In this document: positions 1-12,465 of the stretch, piece after piece
Position numbering within the stretch: position 1 is the stretch's first letter
How the letters are laid out: each line of letters begins with the position of its first letter
From: Aphrophora alni
Lineage: Eukaryota > Arthropoda > Insecta > Hemiptera > Aphrophoridae
Assembly: GCA_963513935.1 (NCBI GenBank)
Contig: OY740776.1
Coordinates: 14,433,819-14,497,818, forward strand
DNA: 64,000 bases
Reading direction: 5' to 3'
The notes under the pieces: model-generated
Seen by the model: only the letters and a program-made list of their open reading frames with translations
The model's database searches: none
What the model was told of the DNA's origin: nothing
Made by a program: the position numbers and the translations under genes

Positions 1-577
1 GCATGTGCTAAAATCCAAATTAAAAGTTTTTTACAATTCTTTCTCACTACAACTCATCTCCTAATGATTACTTATTTCAGCTTTCACTTTACTCACGAAA
101 TACCAGTCCATATTGTGTTAGCTTCCTTCTATATCACAACTACTTAAAATCCTCCATCTTATCGTTGAAAACTGAGTCTGTCCAGCCGTCTCATAACGTG
201 ACTGTATTACTCTGAATCCTGACAAAGGCACGCTTCGAGAAGACGCTCATTGCTGAGGCTCATGGGAAATCTCTCCAGGGTTTAATTTCCTGCTAGCACG
301 GCCTTTTGCAACGTCTGTGTTATCCGAAGGTTACAAGTCTGTGTCACCTCACGCGCACAATTTGAAATTACGTTTTCACTTGTATAGTTTTAATTTGTTT
401 ATTAGTAATCATTAGGTTATTATTATTGTTCATTTGAAGATTGTTTAAATACATTTTATAATTACTTATTATTATAAAATACTTATTATTTCTATCATCC
501 TATAATTAGTTCATATTTATTATTAATATTAAATATTGTTTTATTAATTACTGGTTGGAGAGTGTCCCATGCTTACA
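1..577 (-). repeat. End of an LTR-like repeat on the minus strand; rest unassigned
   Basis: Read on the minus strand from 577, the sequence TGTAAGCATGGGACAC and then TCTCCAACCA matches the start of the LTR-like repeat at 24607. Its other end is probably off the window or decayed. Nothing else is recognised in 1-577. Confidence 0.35.
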
Positions 578-1338
578 TTTTAAGTTCATGGATCTTACAA
601 GCTTTTTATTTGGGAGAGCAATATGTCTTTATGGCTGATGTACAAAAACAATAAACTGATCAATTGAAGAACTAAGTGTTTAAGGCAAAATATAATAAAT
701 GAAGCGAGACGTTTTGATCTTGAACATAACAAGTAAATAAAGAAATTTAGTTTTGTTCTTTGTTTATGCAGCCGGTTCTTTATTTTTAATTTTAAAAAAC
801 TATACAATTGTCTTTTGAATCTAAAGTGATATTTTCATTTAACTTATATTGAGTCTAACCATTGGTTTTGCGTATACTAAATATATTGCCAATGGCCTTG
901 GAATGTTTTGAAACTAAAGAATAGAGGCTCAATGCTGTCACCTAACGGCTCACTTCTTGTAGACTGCCATATTCTAGAGTTCCAAGCAGTTATGACTTCA
1001 CTCACTCTCCTTCCCACCATAAATTGTGTGTATATATTCTGTAAAAAAAAACTGAATAATTATAATTTAATTTCACTGGTCATTTATATAGAAGCACTAT
1101 GTCCATTTCATTGATAACGCTATTTGCTATTCTAACTAAAATTAGTACAAAAATTAATTAACTACTACACAGTTGTATGATTGAGTAGTGCAGTGGAACA
1201 GTCAAGGGAAACCGGTGTCCAAATCCTCACACGCTAGGACAATCTGAACTACAACAGTTTAACCCACCTTTGTAAGCTTCACTTTATCGTATGCAATGGG
1301 ATTTCTTCTTAGATATTCTGTGGTCTAACCTATATTAA
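578..1338. other. No recognisable gene
   Basis: Probably intron of the coiled-coil gene. Only short chance reading frames; no repeat recognised. Confidence 0.5.
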
Positions 1339-2383
1339 CCCTTAGCACGCATATGACGGGATTTCACGTAACCCTCAACGTGACTGGTAACGCGTATGAC
1401 GGGGATATCTCGATTGAACACTACTTGACTTCTGCAGGTATTTTTAATTCGTTTAAAGTCCAATAGAGTGCAGGGAAATGTCCTATTGGTGTAACGTGAC
1501 ACTCGCACTACGGTCTTTGTTCTCGATCACCTGTCGTTGGTCTTTATTTGGTTGTTATAGCAACCAGGCGCCATTTTGTGTTCTGCTCCAGCCAGTATAA
1601 CATGATTTCTCGTTCTAGTAAGCTACGACTGTCAGTTGTGAAATGTTTTGTGTCGGTGTTATAACTGTTCATTGTTGATTTGTTTAGGCCGTATTATTTA
1701 TATTTTAGGTTATAGTATACATTTTTATTTTGTGTAAAATAGGCTAGTTATAAAAATGGCAAACCCTGACGACCATGGATTTGATCAATTTATCAATGAT
1801 ATAATGAATGCATCTTTATCAACTACAGAATACATTTTGAAATATAGACAGTTTCTATGGACACAGTATTATCGTCAAATATTGTTTGTGTGTTTATATG
1901 TATACGGTATTTAGTCTATATCAGTAATTTTTTTGATGTCCTGAATGTAGATAATTATTATGAGCAGTAGAAAGATATTTTTGATACGGTATGTTGATTT
2001 TTCTCAAAATCTTTTTTTAGTAAAATTTATTTGTTATATGAAATTCAGGTTATTTTGAATTAAATAGTAGGCCTACTTTTATATAAAAAAAAATAATATG
2101 ATTTGTTTGTAAATATAAAAAAATATATATAATCTGTTTCATAGGGCGGTCAAAAATGTGAAATTAAGTATTTTTTCTTGTTTTAGGCTAAACTGTAAAA
2201 AAAAAAAAAAAAAATAAATAAATAAATAAAATTTAAAGCCAGTCTACATTTTTTTTTTTACCAAATATATCTGTAAGAACCCAATATCAAATAGAACTTT
2301 AAATAATTACAAAACATTTCCCCCCCCCCCCTAATAGCACGTTATGAGTAAATAGCCTAAATTGTTATTCAGCGTGCTAAGGG
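1339..2383 (+). mobile_element. piggyBac-like deletion derivative
   Basis: Flanked by TTAA on both sides (1335-1338 and 2384-2387). Termini are CCCTTAGCACGC and its inverse GCGTGCTAAGGG. The unit GCRTATGACGGG is repeated just inside the left end. TTAA target duplications and CCC/GGG ends are those of the piggyBac superfamily. About 1045 bp, with a poly(A)/(TAAA) run and a 12-nt poly(C) run near the right end. Confidence 0.75.
1756..1914 (+). pseudogene. Start of a piggyBac-type transposase, truncated
   Basis: Inside the TTAA element an ATG opens 52 codons beginning MANPDDHGFDQFIND, then a stop. An acidic N terminus of this kind fits the 5' end of a transposase reading frame in an internally deleted copy. 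No catalytic region remains. Confidence 0.4.
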
Positions 2384-2910
2384 TTAACGTTAATGGAGAA
2401 AAGTTATTATTACAGTAGTGTAATCCGACAAAACTGAACTGAATCATCTCAAATAAAATCAGTTAATTATCCGGGAAGTGTGTCTTCACTCAGTTAATAC
2501 TAATTGCGTTTGTTTACATCGGTTCTACAAAAATCAGGTATTTAAGAAATTAATAAACACCTCCGTTCCCTACTATGTCTTTAACATACAGAAAAACAAA
2601 TACCCCTATAACTGACCTCGAACATGTGTAACTTTTGATAATTCACGAGTTTGAACTGCCGCAAGATAAGCAGACACTTTGCCAACTCACCGGATAGTTT
2701 TACAAATTTACCAATATCTAAACGATTAAAAGTTTTTCAGTTTAAAAAATTTAAAGTACAAGTTATCAATATTTTTAATTATTCGTAGCCAAGTCACTTG
2801 GAGATTTCTAGTTTTGAAAGAGGTGACGTCCAGTGTATGTTCCCATCTTCTTGTCTTTTTTTTGACCTTGAAGTATTTGGCTATTAGAAATTGAACTTTG
2901 GAGAGATTCC
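2384..2910. other. Intronic, nothing recognised
   Basis: AT-rich, no open frame of note and no repeat recognised apart from the flanking elements. Confidence 0.5.
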
Positions 2911-3108
2911 TTACATCTGGCCTGAGACCAAGTCTGGATATGATTCTGCTATCTTGTCTGATATTTTGTTTCTAGGGATATCGTAATAGTTGTGAATCCA
3001 CTGAAAGGTTATTGAGTCTTGCCGAACCATAGTAATGCCAGTTGTAACACAGCTTAACACTGACATATGCCTCATAGATTCCGTAACTTGCAAAATCATG
3101 GTCGGCAA
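2911..3108 (-). pseudogene. RNase H domain relic of a non-LTR retrotransposon
   Basis: The minus strand reads DSITFQWIHNYYDIPRNKIS, then DKIAESYPDL. This aligns with the C-terminal RNase H core of LINE polyproteins (xxTFQWxPSHCGIPGNExADxxA). The catalytic Asp before K-I-A is kept. The His of PSH is changed (HNYY) and nothing else of the element is recognisable. Confidence 0.5.
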
Positions 3109-3323
3109 GTCTCAATAAATTTTAAAATTTGCCTTTGTTTTCCATTTAATATGGAGTTCTACCAAGTACTTTTGGTTGTACTAAATAAATGTTGAATGTA
3201 TTTTATAACTTGCCAAGCACTTGAAATTGGGACTTTCAATAAAGAAACTTTTGTTCTACTCTCAGTATAATTACAAGTAAGTTTATTGTAATAATAAGCT
3301 AAATTATTATGTTTGGTTTTTAG

Positions 3324-3545
3324 CCCTCAGAAGAGATTCTATCCAAATACGAGAAAATAAAAGATCTGAAAAGAAAGAGAGATGAACAAAAGAAAAAAAT
3401 TGCAGAAGTTGAGTCGAGCCTAAAGAAATATTGTGGGTTACCTCCTAACATTGGTGAAGCTGAGGCTCTTATTGCTGAAACGAAGAAAGAAGCTGAAGAT
3501 TTGAAGAAAGAAGAAGAAATACTTGTGTTGAGTGAACATTTATAA
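3324..3545 (+). CDS. Terminal exon of a coiled-coil protein (possibly augmin subunit HAUS1-like)
   Basis: After a TTTTTAG acceptor, one frame stays open for 73 codons to TAA at 3543-3545. It begins PSEEILSKYEKIKDLKRKRD, continues with Lys/Glu-rich heptads, has a break reading KKYCGLPPNIGEAEALI, then a second coiled coil (AETKKEAEDLKKEEEIL) and ends SEHL. Codon use looks like a real exon and a poly(A) signal follows. The LPP break between two helices recalls the C terminus of the augmin subunit HAUS1, from memory and not certain. A second acceptor at CCTCAG|AAGAG (3331) is possible but would leave a different start phase. Upstream exons were not found and probably lie left of the window. The gene converges with the transporter. 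Confidence 0.55.
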   Translation, partial: PSEEILSKYEKIKDLKRKRDEQKKKIAEVESSLKKYCGLPPNIGEAEALIAETKKEAEDLKKEEEILVLSEHL

Positions 3546-3567
3546 GAATTTGTTTAAATTGTTTAAT

Positions 3568-3573
3568 AATAAA
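3568..3573 (+). promoter_or_regulatory. Poly(A) signal of the coiled-coil gene
   Basis: AATAAA lies 23 nt after the stop codon of the 3324-3545 exon, in an AT-rich stretch. The distance and orientation fit 3' end formation. Confidence 0.45.
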
Positions 3574-3919
3574 ATAATATTAAGTAAAAACTCAAATAAC
3601 TTGACTTTATAATATCTATGATAGAAGTAATTTGTGTTGTTTACATAAAGTACTGTAGAGATGGATTAAAAAAAAAAAAAATGTAAAATTTGTTGTGAAT
3701 GTGCCCGTTTTGAGGTCCCCAAGTGATTTTTGGTATGATCTCCGACTGTCATCTATCTGTCATTTGTGCAGTGCTTCCCAGCCATTGTCTCGCCAAAAAT
3801 GATGTTTCACAAGTTATCAATAAAAAATCGGCCATAGGGCTATTATTAAAGGTATAATTCTCAAAATCGGCTAGACCGATTTCGTTGAAGTTTTAGTTAA
3901 ATTGAAATGGTGAGATTAA
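3574..3919. other. Intergenic, nothing recognised
   Basis: Sequence after the coiled-coil gene; includes a 13-nt poly(A). No gene seen. Confidence 0.5.
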
Positions 3920-4460
3920 CACGTTCACTACCGACATGTTAAATAAAAACCATCACCACAGACCAGCGTCAACTATACGTGACACGCCGAACTTCCCAAT
4001 AGACCGGTGTCAACTTTAATTGATGCGTCAAGTGATTCCAGCGGACCGATGTCAACTATCATTGAAGTGAACACTTAGCTTTATTATGATCTCTCACAGC
4101 TGTATAGTCTATTTTATTGGTGGTATAGTTTTTGTTTGTCGGTCAACAGGAATGGATATTTTGGACTGGACACGTGGTCCCTGTGTGGGATATTTTTCCC
4201 CTTGCAGTTGGCAAACTTTTGTTTATACCTAAACTCGAGCACATGGTACACATTACTCAACAGTCTCCTAGTCGATCTGTACGGTGTCATTTGTATTTTT
4301 AGACTTTGTAGTAAACATATAATTTGTATTACAAAGTTATATTTGATTGTTTACCTCAAATTTCTTTACAAATAATTAATTTTGATGTCGGTCTATAACC
4401 AAATCTACATATTTTTATGCAATAGACCTACGTCAACTATAGTTGACAAAGATAATAAAA
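3920..4460 (+). mobile_element. TTAA-type element with iterated palindromes, left end only
   Basis: TTAA at 3916-3919 is followed by CACGTTCACT, the same terminal ten bases as the element at 56611. Units GACC plus a near-palindrome start at 3961, 4002, 4044 and 4425. The last has the perfect palindrome GTCAACTATAGTTGAC. No matching right end was found, so the right limit is approximate. Confidence 0.5.
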
Positions 4461-5696
4461 TGTTAAAAAAAAAAAAGTTAAAATGAGTTATAGCATTTTC
4501 ATAACATTTATGCTGAAAGTATCTTTATGGATAACCAAAGCAAGTTTAGGCATTTACTTAAATATTTGTTTGTCAAACACTGCATCAATGGTCCATTTTT
4601 TCACTATTTTAAAGACAACTTACTGAACTGACGTTTTAGTTAGTTTTTCCTTGATTTTGGGGATGGGAGATCGAGAAAGTTTGTTAAGTGTTTTACACCA
4701 TTTATACTCTCTGCAATACAGAATGATTAAAAAATCTTTGAATTTTTCTTTTTAAACGAAAGAAGACTACTCATTGGTGCTGATATTTCCTGTGGCCTTT
4801 GCAATGTGTATTGTAGAGGTGAAGTCGGATGTGTAAGCATATGCACTTTAGTCCTTCTGCCACGAGTCTCACGCAAGATCAGAAGAAATCTTAAGCCTGT
4901 TGAAATTTTCTATTACGAAAAAAAAATTTGCATAGTTTTATGTAGGAAAAAGAACGGTTTTAAAGTTTTTGTGACATGTTTTACAAAGCATGTTAAACAG
5001 CCCTGCATGCTTTCACTTAAAAGTACCATGGTGTTTGTCAACAGGTTAACAAAGTAGCTTTCCTCAGATGAACGTCAACTTGCAGAAACAATTACAGCTG
5101 GGTTCATTTGCTGAAAGAGTGCAGTAAAAATGATATATTTTAGTTTTCACTGAGAAGGCTATAGTTTCTTTGGTTTCAAGGTCTCTCAGCAGCATCTCCA
5201 TAGATGCAAATAATCTAGGCAAATTATTTTGAGACAGATTTATTTTTCTGATAAAAATGTCTGATAATGATAATTGAATTAGTTCAGCAACACTGATAAA
5301 ATATTGATGGCAGATTCAATTTGTCCTGCTTTACTGAGAAAATTTAATGGAACGTTATTATTTTGTTAGCGAAGTACGACAAATGTAATCAACAATATTT
5401 TTTAATGAAGGTTAAGATCATGTTTACGTTTTTATTCTTGTTTTGGTCAATTGGCAACTGAACGAACTATCAACCTATGATTTATTTAGTTTGATAAAAA
5501 TAACATGGAAGTAATTAAGTAACTACGGGTACTATTAACGTAGTTTTCTGCGTATATAACGATTCTTACAAAAATATTCAACTTTCTTACATAATTTCAC
5601 TTTATTATAAAATCATGAATATATAAATAAGAATGAAGTAAAAACTTCTATAGAAAAATAGGTTTGATATCTCAATACGTTTATTACTATAAGGAT
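4461..5696. other. Intergenic, nothing recognised
   Basis: An 83-codon frame at 4806-5057 has no recognisable similarity. No repeat boundaries seen. Confidence 0.4.
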
Positions 5697-6028
5697 TCAA
5701 ATGGTGTTTGACCATCCTCCTTACAGCCCTGATTTGGCTCGTAGTGATTATCACCTTTTCCTTAACTTGGAAAAATGGCTAAGGTCACGGTAGTTTGTAA
5801 ACTGAGAGGATCAACGCATGATTTAACTCACAGGTAGCACAGGTCTACGATGAGGGTATTAAAAAAGTTATTCACCATATGACGAGTGTCTTATGTAGCA
5901 GGAAATTATGTAGAAAAATAGGTAAGAATTGTAACTTTAATTAGTGTATAATATAAAAATGAACCTCTAATTTTATTGGCATCTTTTTTATAACAAAACG
6001 GAATTTACTTTCCGAAGAGCCCTCCCTT
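5697..6028 (+). pseudogene. mariner transposase C-terminal relic and element end
   Basis: Reads VFDHPPYSPDLARSDYHLFL then NLEKWLRS, the third catalytic Asp motif of mariner transposases. A stop and frame changes follow, and then the tail around YDEGIKK. The segment 5968-6028 ends in ACTTTCCGAAGAGCCCT, resembling the mariner terminal repeat. The N-terminal half is absent. Confidence 0.65.
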
Positions 6029-7049
6029 GTAATTGTACTTTTTTAGAAGTGCTGACATTTTAAGTCTGTGGAAAGGAGGATTAAGGCGGGACTACTATGA
6101 TTGTAGTTCTTCGACTTGGAAATTTGCTCATTTTAACTGTAATTTAAATAATTTAAACTACCCTTTGTAAAATAAAATCCAGAGATTCCCCTGGTTTTTT
6201 TGATGAACCAGCTACTAAGCAGAGAACAAACAAGTAAAAAGCTGGATATCTGGTAACCCTAATTTATACAATCTATACTTCATAATACAAAAAGAGGGAA
6301 AGAAAACAACATACAATATTAAATAAGCAAGTGAAATTTATTTTCCTTAACAAAATCTTTGCTTCATAAACAAAAACTAAACGAAAAATTGTCCCAATAC
6401 TTTGGACATGTTCATCAATATTATGTACCTACATAAATTCATAGCCCTAATGAAAATAGTATCATTTAAAAGTATGTGAACACTACTTCATTAATACATA
6501 TTTTATTAAACTGAACTATATTAATAAAATCTTAAAATTAATTTAGATAGTTCAAATAATTATTCGGTCACAATTGGATAACAAAAGTAGTGTCTAGAGC
6601 CTGAGACAACACATTAAAATTCAGATCATTAGTCCAACATAGTAAGGTGAGACATCGGTAGGTTAAATTTATATAAAAATTATTGCATTTCATTTGAGAA
6701 TTAAAACTAGGATTTGAAGTCGAGTTGTGAAGGAGCAAAGAGCATGCATCTCCAGTCCTTGGTGTATAGATCATGTGATCTATTGAACAAGCTAAACATT
6801 GAAAGTTATATGTGATATCTCAGGTTAAAGATGATTATATAAACAAACAGATCTACTATTAAAACCAGAGGTTGAAAATTATTTTATTTGTTGCAATTCA
6901 AAAAATATGCATACTTTTTCGTGTATATTATGATTTCTAATAAAACCTGTAAACAGATATCTATATTATATAACAAATAACAACTCTTAAAGTTGTATAA
7001 CTTGAATTGTAGATAGAAATTGTAGGCTACTACAAAATATTTTAAAGTA
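6029..7049. other. Intergenic, nothing recognised
   Basis: AT-rich, no coding signal or repeat recognised. Confidence 0.5.
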
Positions 7050-7784
7050 CAGTAGAACCTCTGTTAACCGGCCTATATCGTAGTGTACTGGTTGGATGAG
7101 AGTTTCGGAAAATAAATTGTAATTGAAACACCAAAGCGGCAGCGAGTCAAACGACTTTGTCGATAGCGGTATCCCATTGTCGGTGCCGTAAAAACACTGC
7201 GGCACCAAAACAGCGGCGAGTCAAACGACTTTGTCGATAGCGGTATACCATTGTCGGCGGAGTAAAAACACCGCGGCATTGGCATCCGTCGGTATAGCAG
7301 ACATACACCGACAAAATCGTTTGATGGGCCGGTTTTTTCCACGAATCAATTTAGTATACATTATGGAAAATTTAACATTTCTTTTCAGTTTTCTTCTTGT
7401 CTGACTGGTTTTGATCTACGTACAGTATATACAGTAAATAAAAATGAGCGAGTTACGAAAACGGAAGCGTGTGTTGGTTTCGTTTTAAACACAGTTAAAT
7501 GTGTTATAAGACTTGACAGAGGGGAATCTGTAAAAAAGCTTTGTAGTGTTTAATTTTTTCATGTTTGATGTATAATATACATAATATAATATATACAATA
7601 CATTTTTATGTACAATAAAATGAGTTGCAATAACATCTTAATTGCATAATTCTTAGCGCTATCTGATTAAATAAGCTTTCTTGAACGAAAACCAATTTTT
7701 CACGGGAACCTCGGATTAACCGGCCAAAAGGGCAACCGGTCTGGGTGTCAGTCCCGACTAGACCGGTTAAGAGGGGTTCTACTG
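7050..7784 (+). mobile_element. pogo/Tigger-like non-autonomous element, copy 1
   Basis: TA target duplication on both sides (7048-7049, 7785-7786). Inverted ends are CAGTAGAACCTCTGTTAACC and GGTTAAGAGGGGTTCTACTG. It contains two imperfect tandem copies, about 75 bp each, of a block with GCGAGTCAAACGACTTTGTC. At 7444 a short frame MSELRKRKRVLVSF resembles the start of a pogo-type helix-turn-helix and then stops. A 723-bp homologue (without its insertion) lies at 15726-20693. Confidence 0.8.
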
Positions 7785-9050
7785 TATATCTAATTGTTAA
7801 CTTACATATGCCTTAGAATACTTAACCAGAAATTTAAGTTAGACAAAAGAAGTAAATACATTTATTGGAAAACTGTAAAAGTTCTAAAAAGAAATTTGTT
7901 CCATTATCACATTTGTTTTCAAAAGTACACACATCACAATTATATTAAAAATCAATTTGTTCATAAAGTAGTAAAAATGACTATAAAGCGTATCCTATAT
8001 TTAGTGATATCCTGTAGTGTAAACTTGTATAGTAATTTTATTTTCATAATTTGGTACACAAAAGGAACTCAAATTACCTAATTATATAACATTAATATCC
8101 CTTAACAATTCAGTTGGTTTATAATTTCAATTTATTTATAAGTTTTGGAGACAATAAGTTATTATATAAGACTCGTCGTCATATTATTGTATAATAAAAT
8201 ACAATAAATATCCATAAAGAAAATCAATAAATCCTACACAAAAAACTACAATACGTTCAATGCTGCACAAACTCCTCCATAGAGTAACTCGATCCAACCA
8301 AACAATAGTAATTGTCTCTGGTTGTTTAAGAAATGTTTATAATCATTTATCTCCACCAAATCTGGTGGACGCTTATACATAAATAGCGCACCAATTTATT
8401 AAATAACTTTAAGCTGTGCTGTTTATCACGATAGTTACAAACTATTCGAGTGCGGTAATGGTGTAATGGTTTGAAGGTGTTCAAATTAAAATTTAAAATA
8501 AATAATTGTTTTAAATATATAAATTTGAGTGTACCCATGGTGATGGAGCAGCCATAGAGGAAATACTGAGACATCTTCAGGTTGGCAGGATCTTATGTCA
8601 TCCATACTCACTTCCACGAAACTTGTGCAACATGCTGCCCATCGGTATAGAAGACACTGCAATCGGCACCGAGGCTGGACGCACGTAGTAAGAAGTAAGA
8701 AATAAATATATAAATGCAAGACAGAGTGAGAATTTTAAAAGGCTTCTTTGCATGATTGAATTTTAGAAAGTCCTCCAATTATCCTTTATTTTGGAAAACA
8801 AACACTCCAGATACATTGTGAAGAGAGGAATCTCCTCACAACACAATTTCATACTTCAGAAAAGGGTGTATAAAACCACAGTAAGGTGTTATAAATACCT
8901 GAGCTTTACAATATTATTTCAGATTTCTCAGTGAAAACAGACTATTACTAATTTTGAATGATTAAAAACAAAAATTACACACTATTACCAATTACGCACA
9001 TGAATGATTAAAAACAAAATTTTATTAAACACCCATTATTCATATGTGCT
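7785..9050. other. Intergenic, nothing recognised
   Basis: Only short frames without similarity; no repeat structure seen. Confidence 0.45.
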
Positions 9051-9102
9051 AACCTCTAATTGTATTGATGTCTTTTTATAACAAAACGGAACATACTTTG
9101 TG
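9051..9102 (+). repeat. mariner 3' end fragment
   Basis: About 50 bp (AACCTCTAATTGTATTG and onward) is shared with 5968-6020 and 27029-27080, where it lies at the end of mariner relics. Confidence 0.55.
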
Positions 9103-9365
9103 TTGTATAACTTATAGGCTAAATGTATTATACCAGTTTGTTACATTACTACCGGGTGTTTCAATAAGGATGCTCAGTATTGTCGACTACTGACATTCTT
9201 GATGAGGTGTGTCAGTGTTTAACTTATTCACCAAGAAAATCACTGATACAGAGTTATTTTCATAGATGGGACTGTCAACGAATAATATTTTCAGAGCTAC
9301 AAAATAGTTTTTAAGAGTATCAGTGTTTATGAATTATTACAACCCCACTGAATTATTTCAGGTAA

Positions 9366-9650
9366 TGGAATTGAGATATTGGATCGTTTTTATTTTAGTC
9401 ACAAGAGTTGGTTTCATTTGGTTGGTTTGCAAACAATGGAGCAGTGAAAATCAGATGGAGCAAACTAAGGAGCACAATTTTGCAGAAAGAGCATTACAGT
9501 CCCATATTTTTGGTGTGTAGTGAACAACTTCCCATAGTTGTGCGATTTGGGCCTTTATTTTTTCAATATCAAAAAAACTGTGTACTACAGTTAATTTTTG
9601 CTGCAAATTACATGTGGGATTAGACTCTAAGGAAGCAAACAATATTTTTA
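9366..9650 (+). pseudogene. Tc1/mariner-superfamily transposase relic
   Basis: Two overlapping frames contain pieces in the family order: a WFHLxGFxN-like stretch, IRWS, then NFAERALQSHIFGV and VGPLFFQ-like residues. These match the segment after the first catalytic Asp in insect transposases (WFHLNGxVNxQNxRYWS). Many frame changes; neither end found. Confidence 0.45.
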
Positions 9651-9773
9651 TGATTAAAAAAAAAATCTTAGAATCAAGTTAAATAAACCTATAAATTTCA
9701 CTCTTGTAAAGGATTATTTAAAGATATCAAAATTTTAACATTACCATCTATTTATTTGTTTGAAGTCTTATAT

Positions 9774-10001
9774 TTTGTGCACTGTCACAAACAGTTATTT
9801 GCAGAAAATTGTGTGCACCACAATTATGGTACAACTAACAGGGAAGCAATGTTGTTTCCAATTCACAGGCTTACCCTGATAGAAAGGAGTCCTTTATATA
9901 AGGGCATCAAATTTTACAATCAGTTATTACATCACTATTCTAAAAAACTGAAGCAACTGTTGCTGGAGAAAACACTTTATAACACAAATGATTTCCTATA
10001 A
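9774..10001 (+). pseudogene. Non-LTR retrotransposon C-terminal relic
   Basis: Reads HNYGTTNREAMLFPIHRLT, then SPLYKGIKFYNQL and LLLEKTLYNTNDFL, then stop. Insect LINE polyproteins commonly end in YxTR, a GIKxYNxLP stretch and LLxxxxYSxxEFL. The family is known to me only as a recurring pattern; the rest of the element is missing. Confidence 0.45.
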
Positions 10002-11068
10002 GATAGGAATCTTATAGTGTGTAATGTATTTTACAGGTAAAATCTGAGAAATTATCAATCATGAATAAATTTGTTAATGTTAGGTTTATTGCTATTGTTA
10101 TGTATGTGAATGCAATATGCTCATCTGTATGTATGTGTATTTTTAAAGATATTTAATATTTATTTCTTGAACAAACTAAAAAAAATTGTAGAAACGATTA
10201 ATGGACTGATATGATCTATTGTGACTAATTTTATTCTTAGTCATATAACGTTAAATGAATATTGTTTATAGTACTGTATGTGTTATTTGAGGACAAGCTG
10301 CCTACCTGCAAACGGTCTCAATGTTATCCAATCAGGTTTAATGCAGTGAAATGAAATAAATACAACTATCACACTGCAAATGAAACAATGACTGTATTGT
10401 AGGATTTTTTAATGATAGTATGATTTCAATCTGTGGGATTAGAAATATCCGGATCTCATTCCTCCCGATTTTTACCTTTGGCGATATCTGAAAAGTATGG
10501 TATTTCAAAACAATCCTCAAACACTTAAAGTCGAATATCGAAAGAAAATTCTTTAATATAACTGAACAAATATTACAGCGAGTGGTTGCAAATATTATGA
10601 AACATGTGAGCCTATATCTAAATTAATGGAAATCACTTGCAACATCTATTATAAAGATAAAGCAACTCTTTGTATCTTGTGAAGATTATTTACATTAAAA
10701 ATAATGAGATTACAAAATTACCAAATGGGCTGCAAACTTTATGAAACACCCCATATTATTGTTTTTTTATGTAATTGTGCTATTCCTTACAAGCAACCAA
10801 TGAATAGTCCAATAGGTTAGCAAGTGTTTACACGTGTGCAGAAAGGTCCAACTTGATTGTCTCCCAATTTATATCAAGGTAGCACAAATCATTCTAGTTA
10901 TTCTTAAAATAGCTGGATATTTTCTGAACACACCTTTTATACACATACAGTACCAGTTTACAACATCAATCTAGAGATTAAATAAAAAAAATTGCCTAAT
11001 TAATTTAGTATAAACCTAACTTTGAAAAGGAAAAGTACCAAATTCACATAAAAATAGGTTATGTATTC
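10002..11068. other. Intergenic, nothing recognised
   Basis: No gene or repeat recognised. Confidence 0.5.
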
Positions 11069-11351
11069 TAGGGAATTGCTATTTAAAACATTGAAACCCC
11101 TACCACAAATTTGGTGCAATAAAACACACACACAAATAAACTAAAATAAAATATTTATTTGCCCTATGTTATTAGTTCCCTGATGTACATTTCGGTAACC
11201 AAATTACCATCATCGGAGGGATAAATATTTTATTTTAATTTATTTGTGTGTATGTTTCAGACAAACACTACAAACTCGTGGTAGGGGTTTCAGTGTTTTA
11301 AATTGTTTACATTCACCACAGTGCTCATTGAACATCTATTAGGGAATTGCT
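11069..11351. mobile_element. Foldback element between 12-bp direct repeats
   Basis: Inner arms TTGAAACCCCTACCAC and GTGGTAGGGGTTTCA, and AATAAACTAAAATAAAATAT with its inverse, make a hairpin over 11082-11302. The 12-mer TAGGGAATTGCT stands at 11069-11080 and again at 11340-11351 and looks like a target duplication. The loop holds a small palindrome GGTAACCAAATTACC. Confidence 0.5.
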
Positions 11352-11889
11352 GTTAATGAAATAATTATAGATGATGAGCTACTAGATATTACACAATAAA
11401 GTGAGTATCGAGACTAGTATTGATTATTGATCATTAATTGTCCATAAATAATACAACTTTTGGAAATAATTTTACTTTGCCGTGTAATAAATATAAAATA
11501 ATTTAACCTCACCGAACTTGCCTTTTTCATCAAAGACAGGTTAAGTTACATAAAGATCTATTATACAGTGTCTCACAGTTGACAACTAATTATGAAGTTA
11601 CAGTGACAAATGTAGTCTTACATGGCAACACCAGTGTAAGGTCACATGAAACTATATACATATTAATCACTAGAGTGAGATTTTCACCGAACCTTAATTA
11701 AGCTTTTAACCCAAAACCAGATAAAACTTGGCTGGATACCAGGTCACAGAGGATACGAAGTCAAAAAGCCTTAAAGGCTGAAGCGTCTAGGGAGTAAAAC
11801 CTGCTTCTAAAATCCAAATAACTCGAAAACTTCTCCCTGCAGATCAACAAGTAAGAGTTAATTTTTCCAACACCATACGTAACATGATA

Positions 11890-12465
11890 GTGGAGATGCT
11901 GGTGTTCGGAATTCATTGTTCATGAGTGACGAAGCTCATTTCCATTTGGAGAGCTGTTAACAAACAATATGAGATACCAGGCACCAGATAATTCCAATGA
12001 ATCTTTTAAAAAGTTGTTACATTCTGCTAAAGTAAATGTATAATGTAGTGTCGGTCATTTTGAAAATATGGGAACGAGGAAAAATAAGACACTATCTTTC
12101 AGCACGTTAAGTGATAATTATTTCAAAATTTTGCGATTGGTGAATTGAATTTGGGATTGGATTCAAGAACTGTTTATTTCTAACAAGATGGCACCACAGC
12201 GCACATGGCTCATAACAGTGTCGTTCGTCAGAAGTGCCTTCAGTTCTGTAATCTCATGTTTTGGCCTCCTCGCTACTCTGATCTTTCTGTTCCTGAAATC
12301 TTCTTGTGGGGATATTTGAAAGAGAAGGTTTACATGGAACGTCTGAGTAATCTACAGGAGTTGAAAAACACCATCATTCAGGATGTTGCACATCCAGGAT
12401 CCTGGGCTATTTTGATAAGTAACCGAGTGAGCCAGTTTCCCATGGCCTACATGACAGTCGTATAA
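11890..12465 (+). pseudogene. Tc1/mariner-superfamily transposase relic, catalytic and C-terminal part
   Basis: Pieces in order: FMSDEAHFHLES (first Asp), SRTVYF-stop-QDGTTAH (second Asp), then WPPRYSDLSVPEIFLWGYLK and EKVYMER. Insect relatives read WPPRSPDLxxxDFFLWGYLK, so the third catalytic Asp is changed to Glu. Several stops and frame changes. Terminal repeats were not identified. Confidence 0.65.

Noticed and set aside
1..3323. Upstream exons of the coiled-coil gene
   Set aside because: No stretch with acceptor, donor and coding character in a compatible frame was found.
4806..5057. 83-codon plus-strand frame with several cysteines
   Set aside because: No recognisable domain, no splice or poly(A) context, and the downstream text falls into stops.
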